A stretch of DNA of 64,000 nt, taken from contig NZ_SMCR01000005.1 in NCBI RefSeq assembly GCF_004343195.1, forward strand, positions 186,001 through 250,000, read 5' to 3'. The position numbers and the translations under genes are program-made. The notes under the pieces are model-generated. The model had not been told where the DNA came from. It saw only the letters and a list, made by a program, of their open reading frames with translations, and made no database searches. This document shows, piece by piece, positions 17,677-26,762 of the stretch (position 1 is its first letter; every line of letters starts with the position of its first letter). The DNA comes from Biostraticola tofi. GTDB taxonomy: Bacteria; Pseudomonadota; Gammaproteobacteria; Enterobacterales; Enterobacteriaceae.

Positions 17677-18054
17677 TCAACAGGGGATAACGCGATTATC
17701 GTAGGTTGATTGTGCCTGCGCCAGGCAGGGGCCATGTTCCTCTGCCCAGCAGAGAAGCACCGAGAAAGGTTGGCGCAGGGTATGGCCGAGCGGGGTAATA
17801 GCGTATTCAACCGCAACCGGCGAAGACGAAATAACGCGCCGGGTTACCAGTCCGTTTCTTTCCAGCCGGCGCAGCGCCTCGGTCAGCGCTTTGTGCGTGA
17901 TTGGATCCAGCCGGCGCTTTATCGCATTGAAACGCGCCGGTTCGCTGCAAACCACCGTCAATATCAGCACCGACCACTTATTGGCAATCTGTTCCAGTAC
18001 CGGCCTGGTGGCATTGATATCGGCCAGCAAAGCGTCTATGGACTGGGTCGTCAT
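17677..18054 (-). CDS. HxlR-family winged-helix transcription regulator
   Basis: This small DNA-binding protein has about 125 residues. The HxlR pattern is clear: KWSVLILTVVCSEPARFNAIKRRL (in parts), the ITHKALTEALRRLERNGLVTR helix-turn-helix and wing, and VEYAITPLGHTL. I chose the ATG at 18054 (MTTQSIDALL) because GAGGA lies about 7 bases upstream; the more distal ATG at 18075 has a poorly spaced site. HxlR proteins often sense electrophiles or redox stress, some through a Cys; a Cys lies at the start of the core (VVCSEP) and another in LLCWAEE. The target genes are not evident because no divergent gene adjoins it, but a direct repeat in its own promoter suggests autoregulation. Confidence 0.8.
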   Translation of the reverse strand: MTTQSIDALLADINATRPVLEQIANKWSVLILTVVCSEPARFNAIKRRLDPITHKALTEALRRLERNGLVTRRVISSSPVAVEYAITPLGHTLRQPFSVLLCWAEEHGPCLAQAQSTYDNRVIPC

Positions 18055-18090
18055 CTTATTTTCCTCATTCAACATGTATTGCCGCCCCTT

Positions 18091-18110
18091 TTACACTGTT
18101 ATTACACTGT
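18091..18110. promoter_or_regulatory. 11-bp-phased direct repeat before the HxlR gene
   Basis: TTACACTGT occurs at 18091-18099 and again at 18102-18110, exactly 11 bases apart (one helical turn), 37-56 bases before the regulator's start. On the regulator's strand it reads ACAGTGTAA twice and overlaps a TAATAA-like AT stretch. HxlR proteins bind short repeats close to promoters, so this is a candidate operator. Confidence 0.45.
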
Positions 18111-18260
18111 GAAAATGTCAACGGGTCTTCCCGGCTCGGTGCCGCCGTCAGGCAGACAAAAAAGGCCAGTGCGCTAAAGCGCCTGACCTGATTACAGCAC
18201 CTTAACCCACTGATGGTCGGGGATACGGCAGAAAAACGGCAGGGGATGTCTCCCGCTGCC

Positions 18261-19613
18261 TTATCTCATGGTAACGAATTCTTCCGATGCGGTTGGATGA
18301 ATAGCCACGGTATTATCGAAATCGTGCTTGGTGGCGCCCATCTTGACTGCGACCGCAAAGCCCTGCAGCATTTCATCCATACCAAAGCCGATACCGTGCA
18401 GGCCGACGATTTTCTCTTCCGGCCCAACGCAGACCAACTTCATGCGACAGGGCTGGCGATGCTGGGTTACCGCGGTATACATCGAGGTAAAGGAAGATTT
18501 ATACACCTTGACCTGTTGCTCGCCGTATTTCTCGATTGCCTCGGGCTCCGTCAATCCAATGGTGCCGATTGGCGGGTGGCTGAATACCACGGTCGGGATA
18601 AGCGAATAATCCAGGTGCTCTTCCGGCTTGCCGTTAAACAGGCGTTCAGACAAACGGCGTCCGGCAGCGACGGCAACCGGAGTGAGTTCCACCGCCCCGG
18701 TGTTATCGCCGACCGCATAAATTCCCGGCACCGAGGTATTCTGGTATTTATCCACCGCGATATAGCCGCGGCTGTCGATTTTAACGCCAGCGGCGGCAAG
18801 ATTGATGCCGTCGGTTGATGGCTCCCGGCCGATAGCCCACACCAGCGCATCCACGGTAAACTCATCGCCGTTTTCAAGCTTCAACGTCAGGCTGCCGTCG
18901 CTATTTTTCACCACCGAAGACGGCAGCGACTCGGTATGCAGGCTGGGGCCTTCGGCATTCATCACCTCGACCAGCGTGTCGACGATCAGCGGATCAAAGG
19001 TACGCAGCGGGGCATGCCTGCGCACAAACAGGTGAGTCTCCGCTCCCAGGCCGTTCAGCACGCCGGCCAGTTCCACGGCGATATAGCCGGCACCGACTAC
19101 CGCTACCCGTTTCGGCATCGCCTGCAGATCAAAGAAGCCGTCTGAATCGATACCATACTCCGCGCCCGGGATCTCGATTTTACTGGGCCGACCGCCGGTG
19201 GCGATCAGGATATGGTCGGCGGTAATGCGTTCACCGTTAACCTCAACGGTATGGGCATCGATAAAGCGCGCAAAGCCATGGATAACATCGACATTATTAT
19301 TGCCCAGCACGCGATCATAGGACTGATGGATGCGGTCAATATAGTCGCTGCGGCTTTTGACCAGGATATTCCAGTTAAAATGATTAACTGTGGTATCGAA
19401 ACCATAGTCCGGTCCGTAAAGATGGATTGCTTCCGCTATCTGGGCCGCATGCCACATGACTTTCTTCGGCACGCAGCCGACATTGACGCAGGTACCGCCG
19501 AGCGCCTTGGCCTCAACCAGCGCGCACTTACGGCCATACATCGCAGCTCGATTAATCGACGCAATGCCGCCGCTGCCGCCGCCAATAGCGAGATAATCAT
19601 AATGTTTGGTCAT
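18261..19613 (-). CDS. gor: glutathione-disulfide reductase Gor
   Basis: This cytoplasmic flavoenzyme reduces oxidised glutathione with NADPH. The protein has 450 residues from the ATG at 19613 ([20 protein letters not shown]), exactly the E. coli length; eight upstream codons in the open frame are unlikely to be translated. Features are the FAD-binding GGGSGG, the redox-active disulfide [13 protein letters not shown] (about 38-50), the NADPH-binding [13 protein letters not shown] (about 169), the second FAD motif [16 protein letters not shown] and the C-terminal catalytic [13 protein letters not shown] with the active-site His. It lies next to rlmJ, as in E. coli. Confidence 0.97.
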   Translation of the reverse strand: MTKHYDYLAIGGGSGGIASINRAAMYGRKCALVEAKALGGTCVNVGCVPKKVMWHAAQIAEAIHLYGPDYGFDTTVNHFNWNILVKSRSDYIDRIHQSYDRVLGNNNVDVIHGFARFIDAHTVEVNGERITADHILIATGGRPSKIEIPGAEYGIDSDGFFDLQAMPKRVAVVGAGYIAVELAGVLNGLGAETHLFVRRHAPLRTFDPLIVDTLVEVMNAEGPSLHTESLPSSVVKNSDGSLTLKLENGDEFTVDALVWAIGREPSTDGINLAAAGVKIDSRGYIAVDKYQNTSVPGIYAVGDNTGAVELTPVAVAAGRRLSERLFNGKPEEHLDYSLIPTVVFSHPPIGTIGLTEPEAIEKYGEQQVKVYKSSFTSMYTAVTQHRQPCRMKLVCVGPEEKIVGLHGIGFGMDEMLQGFAVAVKMGATKHDFDNTVAIHPTASEEFVTMR

Positions 19614-19730
19614 CCGGTCATTCCCTATACGTAGCAAATATGGGCGTCAGTTTACCGCGTCCGGATAATTTATCGCAAAGTTTGCATCAATACTTCCGAT
19701 AGGTAAGCAGTACCGGCGTCGGAAATTCAA

Positions 19731-20573
19731 TTACTCCGGCACCACCCATTTGACCAGGGTATGGCCATGGCCGCTTGGCACCAGCACCTGATGGAGCCAG
19801 GGCAGAATATCGGTCATCTGCTGTTCCAGCTTCCACGGCGGATTGACGACGATCATGCCGGACGCCGTCATGCCGCGCTGATCGCTGTCCGGGCGCACGG
19901 CCAGTTCGATTTGCAGGATCCTGCGGATGCCGCTGCTTTCCAGCCCCTTGAGCATCCGTTTGATGTGCTGGCGCAGCACTACCGGATACCAGATGGCGTA
20001 AACGCCAGTGGAGAAACGCTTATAGGCCTCTGCCATGCCGGTCACCACGTCCTGATAGTCGGATTTTAATTCATAGGAAGGGTCCATCAGAATGACGCCA
20101 CGGCGAGACGCCGGCGGCAACTGTGACTTCAACTGGCCATAACCATCGGCGCGCTGCACCTTGGCCCGGGGATCCTTCTGGAATTCATTGCGTAGCAAAG
20201 GATAATCACTGGTATGCAGTTCGGTCAGGTTGAGCTTGTCATCTTCGCGCAGTAACTGACGGGCGATAAGCGGCGATCCGGGGTAATAGCGCAACTGGCC
20301 GCTGCGATTGTAATGGCGCAGTACCGTCAGATAAGCCTCCATCTGTGCCGGACAGTCATCGCGCTGCCAGATTTTAGCGATACCTTCCAGATACTCGCCG
20401 GTACGTTCGGCCCGTTCGCTGCTCAGCAGATAGCGTCCGGCACCGGCATGGGTATCCAGATAGAGGAAAGGTTTTTCTTTTTCTTTCATAGCCGTCAGGA
20501 TAAGGCTGAGGACGGTATGCTTGAGCACATCGGCATGATTGCCGGCATGAAAGCTGTGGCGATAACTTAACAT
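19731..20573 (-). CDS. rlmJ: 23S rRNA (adenine-2030-N6)-methyltransferase RlmJ with an altered motif IV
   Basis: RlmJ methylates A2030 of 23S rRNA with S-adenosylmethionine. The 280-residue protein matches E. coli RlmJ from the first residue (MLSYRHSFHAGNHADVLKH) to the end (WVVPE). The SAM-binding segment DTHAGAGRY (about 40-48) is intact. Motif IV, normally DPPY at residues 164-167, reads Asp-Pro-Ser-Tyr; the codons on the coding strand are GAC CCT TCC TAT. The second proline of the (D/N)PP(Y/F) motif helps position the target adenine, so activity may be lowered. The rest of the frame is intact, which argues against a pseudogene. Confidence 0.93.
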   Translation of the reverse strand: MLSYRHSFHAGNHADVLKHTVLSLILTAMKEKEKPFLYLDTHAGAGRYLLSSERAERTGEYLEGIAKIWQRDDCPAQMEAYLTVLRHYNRSGQLRYYPGSPLIARQLLREDDKLNLTELHTSDYPLLRNEFQKDPRAKVQRADGYGQLKSQLPPASRRGVILMDPSYELKSDYQDVVTGMAEAYKRFSTGVYAIWYPVVLRQHIKRMLKGLESSGIRRILQIELAVRPDSDQRGMTASGMIVVNPPWKLEQQMTDILPWLHQVLVPSGHGHTLVKWVVPE

Positions 20574-20657
20574 ATGGGTTTATACGCTTTTAAATGACGT
20601 TTTTAATCACAGTAAAATCAGCATATTACTGCAATTTAAACTGTACGTGGTCTTGGT

Positions 20658-20707
20658 GCCCTGTCGTCCTGCTGAAGGCTGATGAGCATTCAGCAGGACG
20701 ACAGGGC
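20658..20707. repeat. 19-bp perfect inverted repeat (12-base loop)
   Basis: A 19-base arm at 20658-20676 (begins GCCCTGTCGTCC, ends GCTGAA) is the exact reverse complement of 20689-20707, with 12 loop bases between them. It lies between the start of rlmJ and the end of the next leftward gene. No T-run follows on either strand. Perfect arms of this length suggest recent origin or selection, for example an RNA hairpin in the leader of rlmJ or a protein-binding cruciform. Confidence 0.8.
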
Positions 20708-20788
20708 GCATCAATGCCAGCAGTATAAACTGTCTAGGGAGGAAACGTTAAACGCATTTAGCCAAGTGCCGTTATGCGCTTGCCGCGG

Positions 20789-21631
20789 TTAAATCACTTT
20801 ATCCTGCCTGACTTCATCGCTTTTATGCCGATCTTTGATGTCAAACAGCATGCTCTGTTCTGTTTTTTCCGCCGTTTGCTCCACGGCTTTTTTTTCCGGC
20901 GCCGACGCTGGCAGCAGCGGTTTTTTACGCGACAGCGACTGACAGAGGAAGCTCACCACCAGCACCATCAAAGCGGCTACCAGTGGGATAAAAAAGATCA
21001 GCGAGTCATCAACCAGGTTATTGGCGATAACTGTCATCGGCCTGCTTTCTTTCACATACATCAGTATCAGTGTGGCCGTGCTGACAATGCCGCCCAACAG
21101 GAAACAGCTGTGAGTAAGAACTTGTTTCCTCATCATTTTGATCAGCGCAGCTTCATACTCATAAGCTCCGGAAGATAATTCTTTCCTGTAGGCATTCCGT
21201 TCAATGTCTCTATTGATGATATTGAGCAGGCTATCGCAGTAATTTCTTTTATTGGAGGCACTGACAAAAGGACAACCCATGACTTCCTTTATCAGGTCTT
21301 CTGTGATTTTTTTAACACCATAAAGATCTTTTTCATTCAGGCCGTACTTTCGCGCGGTAGCGCTAATCATTATCTCAATAATCTTGATGTTTGGATTTAT
21401 ACTCTCCGAAACGCCTTGCCTGAGATGATGAACGATTTCATTATTCGCGCAGGTAACCCTTTTCGAATATTCTCTATCGTCTTTAGGTAATAAAATAGCG
21501 CGGCTTAGCATAATAGTCACTATGCCGCTTAATACACTGCATATTACGCCAAAAAACCATGAAGAATTAATTAATGAATAAATGCTCATATTAGAAGGAT
21601 CTTTTGATAACAATTGGTGCAAATATATCAC
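20789..21631 (-). CDS. unrecognised membrane protein
   Basis: I do not recognise this 280-residue protein. It has a hydrophobic segment at about 23-45, a hydrophilic helical middle part (about 55-170), two more membrane segments at about 173-192 and 210-232, and a Lys/Glu-rich cytoplasmic-type tail ending KDRHKSDEVRQDKVI. The start is uncertain: the frame opens with a GTG at 21631, and an ATG 14 codons later (MSIYSLINSSWFFG) is an alternative; neither has a good ribosome site. The gene is AT-richer than its neighbours and lies between two long hairpins (20658-20707 and 21824-21859), next to the bactofilin gene, which suggests acquired DNA. Confidence 0.6.
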   Translation of the reverse strand: MIYLHQLLSKDPSNMSIYSLINSSWFFGVICSVLSGIVTIMLSRAILLPKDDREYSKRVTCANNEIVHHLRQGVSESINPNIKIIEIMISATARKYGLNEKDLYGVKKITEDLIKEVMGCPFVSASNKRNYCDSLLNIINRDIERNAYRKELSSGAYEYEAALIKMMRKQVLTHSCFLLGGIVSTATLILMYVKESRPMTVIANNLVDDSLIFFIPLVAALMVLVVSFLCQSLSRKKPLLPASAPEKKAVEQTAEKTEQSMLFDIKDRHKSDEVRQDKVI

Positions 21632-21997
21632 TCTGATTAAACTCTGTAACTGAATATTTTTACTTCTTTGTTTTACATATTCATTAAGTCAGGCTAATAC
21701 CAGTGATCCCGTAGGGTTGATGCAATGAAACTCTGATTACCCCTGCAGCTAAAGAGTCCGTTTATACTCAATCATATTTCAGCTGAGGAGAAGGGGGAAA
21801 GGATATGTCATGCGGGAAAAAAACTGTAAAAAGGGCGCACGGGCTAACCCTTTTTACAGATAAAAACATCCTGTGCAATGAATTGGTCATCCCTGGTCAC
21901 AGGCTTGTGATTGTGACGAGTTATTTTTATTTTTCTGCTCTCCAAGCCTGAATGGGCTAAATATATCGCTGCAAAAATATATTAGTTTTTAGATGAC
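21632..21997. other. AT-rich gap between the membrane-protein gene and the bactofilin gene
   Basis: The 366 bases hold no plausible gene. They carry the promoter region of the membrane-protein gene and the terminator of the bactofilin gene at 21817-21859. Nothing else was identified. Confidence 0.5.
21817..21859 (-). terminator. intrinsic terminator of the bactofilin gene
   Basis: CTGTAAAAAGGG (21824-21835) and CCCTTTTTACAG (21848-21859) form a perfect 12-bp stem with a 12-base loop. Read leftward the stem is followed by seven T residues (21817-21823), a standard Rho-independent terminator about 140 bases after the bactofilin stop. Confidence 0.85.
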
Positions 21998-22723
21998 TCA
22001 AAGGGACTGTTTAACAGATTCTTGGATTGATTCTTTAGTCGTTTCTTTTTTTGCATCCGGTTTCACCTGAGGGCTCTTGATGCTGTAAGGCACCGGTATT
22101 TCATTACCGGGAACTGTCAGGGTTTCCGACGAACCGATGAAGCGACCCTTCTTGCTGATGGAGAAGACGTCTGATTTTACAATGCCTTCCATCTTTCCAT
22201 GTTCCATTATTTCAATTGATTCCCCTATGCAGGTGCCAGTAACCTGTCCATCAATCAGTATATAGGGTGCTTTGATTTCACCCTTCACGATGCCGGTCTT
22301 TTGGATATAGACTTTAGCCGTTGATGTGATTTTTCCATCAATCTTACCGCCGATCTGTATATCACATTGGCTCTCGATATCGCCGGTAATGGATGAATTC
22401 GGCGCGATAATTGTCTTTTCAATCACCGTCAACTCTTTCTGTTTATTGATCAAATCATTATTATCGTTCATTTGCTGTACCTGGGGTGTCGTTGAAGTTT
22501 GTCTTTCATTTTTTCCGTTCTTTACTACTTCAGCTTTAGCTGATGCATCATTACTCTTGCTATTTTTCGAAAAGAACATAATTTTATCCCGTAAAAACAA
22601 TAAAATACTTACAGACGCGACAGTGAACAAAATAGCGAATAAAATTTCAAATAGACCAAGGTATATCAGAACAATACATACCATCCATATTAACCATATG
22701 GTCCATAGCATAGGCCTGTTCAA
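21998..22723 (-). CDS. membrane-anchored bactofilin (polymer-forming cytoskeletal protein)
   Basis: The protein has about 241 residues. Two adjacent hydrophobic segments (about 5-24 and 26-45) are followed by a hydrophilic linker rich in Asn, Lys and Gln (about 52-95). The bactofilin beta-helix domain at about 97-200 is marked by repeating turns such as IIAPNSSITGDI, IQIGGKIDGKI, IQKTGIVKGEI, LIDGQVTG and MEHGKMEGIVKSD. Bactofilins self-assemble into filaments that scaffold cell-shape or envelope enzymes; a membrane-anchored form (CcmA) affects curvature in Proteus mirabilis. The tail (about 205-241) is Lys/Glu/Gln-rich. The frame opens with TTG (GGGA about 8 bases upstream); the ATG four codons later is an alternative. 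A strong terminator follows. Confidence 0.85.
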   Translation of the reverse strand: MNRPMLWTIWLIWMVCIVLIYLGLFEILFAILFTVASVSILLFLRDKIMFFSKNSKSNDASAKAEVVKNGKNERQTSTTPQVQQMNDNNDLINKQKELTVIEKTIIAPNSSITGDIESQCDIQIGGKIDGKITSTAKVYIQKTGIVKGEIKAPYILIDGQVTGTCIGESIEIMEHGKMEGIVKSDVFSISKKGRFIGSSETLTVPGNEIPVPYSIKSPQVKPDAKKETTKESIQESVKQSL

Positions 22724-22872
22724 TTTCAGTATCCCAGAAAGTTAATTTTCGCTGATGTTTAATGACTCGTGGATTTAATCATAAAAAACAGTGAAGGTAA
22801 ATGCTTGAGACAGGGCTTATCATTGCGGCTTTTATTTGTATTTAATAGGGAGTGATGTTGCTTATTCAAATA

Positions 22873-23139
22873 TTAATCTACCGCATCCATTAAGGTAGTA
22901 GGTTTAGTTTTCTCCTGAATGCGGATGATTATATTTAAAAAATTTTCAGCATCATGTCCTCGCGAGACACAACAACTGAACTTCGCCAGAGTGTTATATG
23001 CTGCCAGCACCCGCTCAAGTTCTTTTTTCAGTTCTGCCTGAGTTTCAATATTCACCGCGGTACGTCCTGCCATCACTTGAATAGGGGTGATGTTAGCTAT
23101 CGGCGGGGTGTTAAGGATCTTTAAAGTCCTTGGCGGCAC
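22873..23139 (-). CDS. doubtful small hypothetical protein
   Basis: The open frame has up to 88 codons from a GTG at 23139, or 66 from an ATG at 23073 (MAGRTAVNIETQAELKKE). The part ETQAELKKELERVLAAYNTL is strongly helical, and a CC pair occurs in KFSCCVSRG. No ribosome site is seen before either start, and the GTG lies inside a 15-base palindrome (23140-23154). It matches no family I know. It may be the remnant of a larger gene or not a gene. Confidence 0.3.
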   Translation of the reverse strand: MPPRTLKILNTPPIANITPIQVMAGRTAVNIETQAELKKELERVLAAYNTLAKFSCCVSRGHDAENFLNIIIRIQEKTKPTTLMDAVD

Positions 23140-23186
23140 GCACCCTGAGGGTGCGGCCGAAGATAAATAATGTCAGTTGCAAACCA

Positions 23187-23609
23187 TCAACGCCATTCAG
23201 GATTGCTCATCACGCTATACCGACCGCAGCCCAGAAAGGCGATAGCCAGACCGGCGAAGAAAAATACGGCAATGTTTTCCAGACCCCAGGCACCGACCTT
23301 GGTCAGGGTGAAAATGATACCGGGTTCAGTAATCAGCCAGGCAAACAGCATGGTAAAACAAAAAACCAACGCGGCGGGACGAACCAGAATGCCCAGAATA
23401 AACATCACCGGCACCAGAATCTCACCAACAAAAACGCCATAGGCGACTATTGAAGGCATGCCATGGGCGGTCACCATACCGACAATGCCGTCGATACCGG
23501 AAATCATCTTGTGGACACCGTGAAACAGCATTAAACCGCCGAAGGATAAACGTAGCAGCAGTCTGCCCAGGTCAGGATGGTCAAAAGCACGGTTGAGGTT
23601 AATAATCAT
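23187..23609 (-). CDS. DoxX-family membrane protein
   Basis: This 140-residue protein has four hydrophobic segments and the DoxX pattern: LGRLLLRLSFGGLMLFHGVHK (in parts, about 14-34), GVFVGEILVPVMFILGILVRPAAL and the C-terminal GLAIAFLGCGRYSV. DoxX proteins are inner-membrane proteins of poorly defined function, sometimes linked to thiol or oxidative stress and respiratory quinones. CTGGAA lies about 6-9 bases before the ATG. It is transcribed away from prlC and toward the accessory insert. Confidence 0.85.
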   Translation of the reverse strand: MIINLNRAFDHPDLGRLLLRLSFGGLMLFHGVHKMISGIDGIVGMVTAHGMPSIVAYGVFVGEILVPVMFILGILVRPAALVFCFTMLFAWLITEPGIIFTLTKVGAWGLENIAVFFFAGLAIAFLGCGRYSVMSNPEWR

Positions 23610-23882
23610 TTATTTTTCCAGCGAGTTAGTGATATGAAACAAGAATAATATTATATGTTTACTATTCAACACCCAACATGATTTAGATGCTGTGCGCTGG
23701 ATCAATCAATTCCACTGACGCTCGAGGGGAGTAGCCGATCGGCAGATAAGACGGTTTTTCTCGATTTATCCAGCGTTAAAACAGATTGGCCATCGGCTTT
23801 CGCCTCCTTCCACCATTGATTTTCACCGTATTTACCCGCATGTTAGCTAATATGTCTTCTTAAAAACAATCAGGGTCACACT

Positions 23883-25925
23883 ATGACGAATCCGCTGTTA
23901 ACTCCCTTTCTGCTACCGCCGTTTTCCGCGATCAAGCCTGAGCATATCGTGCCTGCCGTCAAACAGGCTCTGGACGATTGCCGCAATGTGGTCGAGCAGG
24001 TTGTGGCGCAGCCGGGGCCGTTTACCTGGGATAATTTGTGCCAGCCCCTGGCTGAAGCCGATGATCGCCTGAGCCGCATCTGGTCGCCGATCGGCCATTT
24101 GAATGCGGTCAAAAACAGTCCGGCATTGCGTGAAGCCTATGAACAAAGCCTGCCGATGCTATCTGAATACAGCACCTGGGTGGGTCAGCACAAAGGCCTG
24201 TATGACGCCTATCGCAACCTACGCGACGGCGAGTATTACAGCTCGTTAAGCGTGCCGCGCGCCAAAGCGGTCGATAATGCCCTGCGCGATTTCGAACTTT
24301 CCGGCATTGGCCTGACGGCCTCCAGGCAGCAACGTTATGGCGAAATTGCTGCCCGGCTGTCTGAACTGGGCTCTGCCTACAGCAATAATGTGCTGGACGC
24401 TACCATGGGCTGGAGCAAGTTGGTGACCGATGTCGAGGAGCTGTCCGGCATGCCGGATAGCGCTCTGGCGGCCGCTCGTGCTCAGGCCGAGGCCAAACAG
24501 CAGGATGGCTGGCTGCTGACCCTGGATATCCCCAGTTATCTGCCGGTAATGACCTATGGTGATAATGCCTCGCTGCGCGAGGAGCTTTATCGCGCCTACA
24601 ACACCCGCGCCTCTGATCAAGGGCCGAATGCCGGCAAATGGGATAACAGCCCGATAATGAGCGAGATACTCGCTTTACGGCATGAGCTGGCGGCGCTGCT
24701 CGGTTTTAACAGCTATGCCGATAAATCCCTGGCCACCAAAATGGCCAAGAGCCCGGCCGATGTGCTGGACTTCCTGAATGATTTGGCTACCCGCGCCCGT
24801 GGTCAGGGCGAGCAGGAGCTTGCCCGACTGCGCGAGTTTGCCGCCAGCCAGTTTGGCCGCGACAGGCTGGAGCCGTGGGACATCAGTTATTACGCAGAAA
24901 AGCAAAAGCAGCATCTTTATGCCATCAGCGATGAGCAATTACGTCCTTACTTCCCTGAAGACCGGGTCGTCAGTGGCTTGTTTGAGGTGGTTAACCGCAT
25001 TTACGGCATCACTGCCAAAGAGCGGACCGGCGTCGACACCTGGCATCCAGAGGTACGCTTTTTCGATTTGTTCGATGCCCAGAATGTGCTGCGCGGCAGT
25101 TTTTATCTGGACTTGTATGCCCGTGAAAACAAGCGTGGCGGCGCCTGGATGGATGACTGCGTCGGCATGATGCGGAAAGGCGACGGGGAATTGCAAAAGC
25201 CGGTGGCTTATCTGACCTGCAACTTCAATCGGCCGGTCAGCGGCAAACCGGCGTTGTTTACCCATGATGAAGTCACCACGCTTTTCCATGAATTCGGCCA
25301 TGGCCTGCATCATATGCTGACCCGTATCGATACGCCCGGAGTGGCCGGCATCAGCGGTGTGCCCTGGGATGCGGTTGAACTACCGAGCCAGTTTATGGAA
25401 AACTGGTGCTGGCAGCCTGAGGCATTGGCGTTTATTTCCGGCCATTACGAAACCGGCGAGCCGCTGCCCAGGGAAATGCTGGATAAATTGCTGGCGGCCA
25501 AAAACTATCAGGCCGCCTTGTTCATCCTGCGCCAGCTTGAATTCGGCCTGTTCGATTTCCGCATGCATTACGAATATGATCCGGAAAAAGGCGCCCGTAT
25601 CCTGGCTACCCTCGCCGAGGTGAAAAAACAGGTCGCGGTGATTGCCGGTGTGGAATGGGGTCGCTTCCCCCATGCATTCAGCCATATTTTTGCCGGCGGC
25701 TATGCCGCCGGCTACTACAGCTATCTATGGGCTGACGTGCTGGCGGCCGATGCCTGGTCCCGCTTTGAGGAGGAAGGCATTTTCAACCGTGAAACCGGAT
25801 TGTCATTTCTCGACAATATCCTGTCTCGCGGCGGCTCAGAAGAGCCAATGGTTCTGTTTGCCCGCTTCCGCGGCCGTGAGCCGCGGCTGGATGCCATGCT
25901 GCATCACTACGGCATCCAGGAATAA
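23883..25925 (+). CDS. prlC: oligopeptidase A PrlC
   Basis: This cytoplasmic zinc metallopeptidase of family M3 (thimet oligopeptidase type) degrades short peptides, including signal-peptide remnants. At 680 residues it has the E. coli length and start ([21 protein letters not shown]). The zinc motif [10 protein letters not shown] (about 469-478) has both His, the catalytic Glu and, further on, the third ligand in the [10 protein letters not shown] region. The conserved [26 protein letters not shown] segment (in parts) lies about 602-627. It is followed after 4 bases by rsmJ, as in E. coli, so the two probably share an mRNA. Confidence 0.97.
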   Translation: MTNPLLTPFLLPPFSAIKPEHIVPAVKQALDDCRNVVEQVVAQPGPFTWDNLCQPLAEADDRLSRIWSPIGHLNAVKNSPALREAYEQSLPMLSEYSTWVGQHKGLYDAYRNLRDGEYYSSLSVPRAKAVDNALRDFELSGIGLTASRQQRYGEIAARLSELGSAYSNNVLDATMGWSKLVTDVEELSGMPDSALAAARAQAEAKQQDGWLLTLDIPSYLPVMTYGDNASLREELYRAYNTRASDQGPNAGKWDNSPIMSEILALRHELAALLGFNSYADKSLATKMAKSPADVLDFLNDLATRARGQGEQELARLREFAASQFGRDRLEPWDISYYAEKQKQHLYAISDEQLRPYFPEDRVVSGLFEVVNRIYGITAKERTGVDTWHPEVRFFDLFDAQNVLRGSFYLDLYARENKRGGAWMDDCVGMMRKGDGELQKPVAYLTCNFNRPVSGKPALFTHDEVTTLFHEFGHGLHHMLTRIDTPGVAGISGVPWDAVELPSQFMENWCWQPEALAFISGHYETGEPLPREMLDKLLAAKNYQAALFILRQLEFGLFDFRMHYEYDPEKGARILATLAEVKKQVAVIAGVEWGRFPHAFSHIFAGGYAAGYYSYLWADVLAADAWSRFEEEGIFNRETGLSFLDNILSRGGSEEPMVLFARFRGREPRLDAMLHHYGIQE

Positions 25926-25929
25926 ACCC

Positions 25930-26718
25930 TTGGTCGCTATTTGTCTGACCCGCGCGGCGGGCGTAGAGGCAGCAAGCATGACTGCCCTGGCTCAGCGTTT
26001 TGGCCTCACGGACGACCAGGATGCCACGATGGAACTGGTGCTGACGTCTGAACGCCTGGAGTTGCGCAAGCGCGATGAGCCCAAGCTTGGCGCTATCTTC
26101 GTTGATTTTGTCGGCGGCGTCATGGATCACCGTCGCCGTTTCGGCGGCGGCCGCGGCGAAGCGGTGGCTAAAGCGGTCGGCGTGCGTGGCAAAGCCTTGC
26201 CTGATGTGGTGGATGCCACGGCAGGACTGGGACGCGATGCCTTTGTGCTGGCTTCGCTGGGCTGCAGGGTACGCATGTTTGAACGGCATCCGGTGGTGGC
26301 GGCACTGTTAGCCGATGGTCTCGATCGCGCCTATAAGTCTGTAGAGATGGGGGGATGGATGCGTGAGAGATTGACATTGCTACACTGCTCCAGCCTGGAT
26401 GCGCTGGCGAATGTCCAGCCGCGGCCGGATGTGGTTTACCTTGATCCTATGTATCCCCACCGTCAGAAAAGCGCCCTGGTCAAAAAGGAAATGCGGGTTT
26501 TTCAGTCCCTGGTGGGCGCCGATGACGATGCCGATGCCTTGCTGGTTCCGGCCCGGGCCCTTGCCGTGCGGCGGGTGGTGGTCAAGCGTCCGGACTACGC
26601 CCCTCCTTTGGCCGGCATCGTCGCACACGCCCAGGTCAGCACCAAGAATCACCGTTTCGATATCTATACACCGGCTGAGGCTCCCATTGGCCGACATTCT
26701 CTGACCTACCCGGCATGA
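25930..26718 (+). CDS. rsmJ: 16S rRNA (guanine-1516-N2)-methyltransferase RsmJ
   Basis: RsmJ methylates G1516 of 16S rRNA. I chose the TTG at 25930: AGGA in the last prlC codons lies 8 bases upstream, and the translation [10 protein letters not shown]... aligns in length with the E. coli N-terminus (MKICLIDETG). That gives 262 residues; the open frame further upstream is inside prlC and is not coding here. Family marks are [26 protein letters not shown], the SAM site [17 protein letters not shown] (about 117-133), the catalytic [20 protein letters not shown] and [12 protein letters not shown]. Confidence 0.93.
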   Translation: MVAICLTRAAGVEAASMTALAQRFGLTDDQDATMELVLTSERLELRKRDEPKLGAIFVDFVGGVMDHRRRFGGGRGEAVAKAVGVRGKALPDVVDATAGLGRDAFVLASLGCRVRMFERHPVVAALLADGLDRAYKSVEMGGWMRERLTLLHCSSLDALANVQPRPDVVYLDPMYPHRQKSALVKKEMRVFQSLVGADDDADALLVPARALAVRRVVVKRPDYAPPLAGIVAHAQVSTKNHRFDIYTPAEAPIGRHSLTYPA

Positions 26719-26762
26719 TGATGGCACTGAGTGACCAGCATCAAATAAAGGATTAGCTGCAG

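Noticed and set aside
25642-25929. Long N-terminal extension of RsmJ
   Set aside because: This part of the open frame lies inside prlC in another frame; the homologous N-terminus begins at the TTG at 25930 with its own ribosome site.
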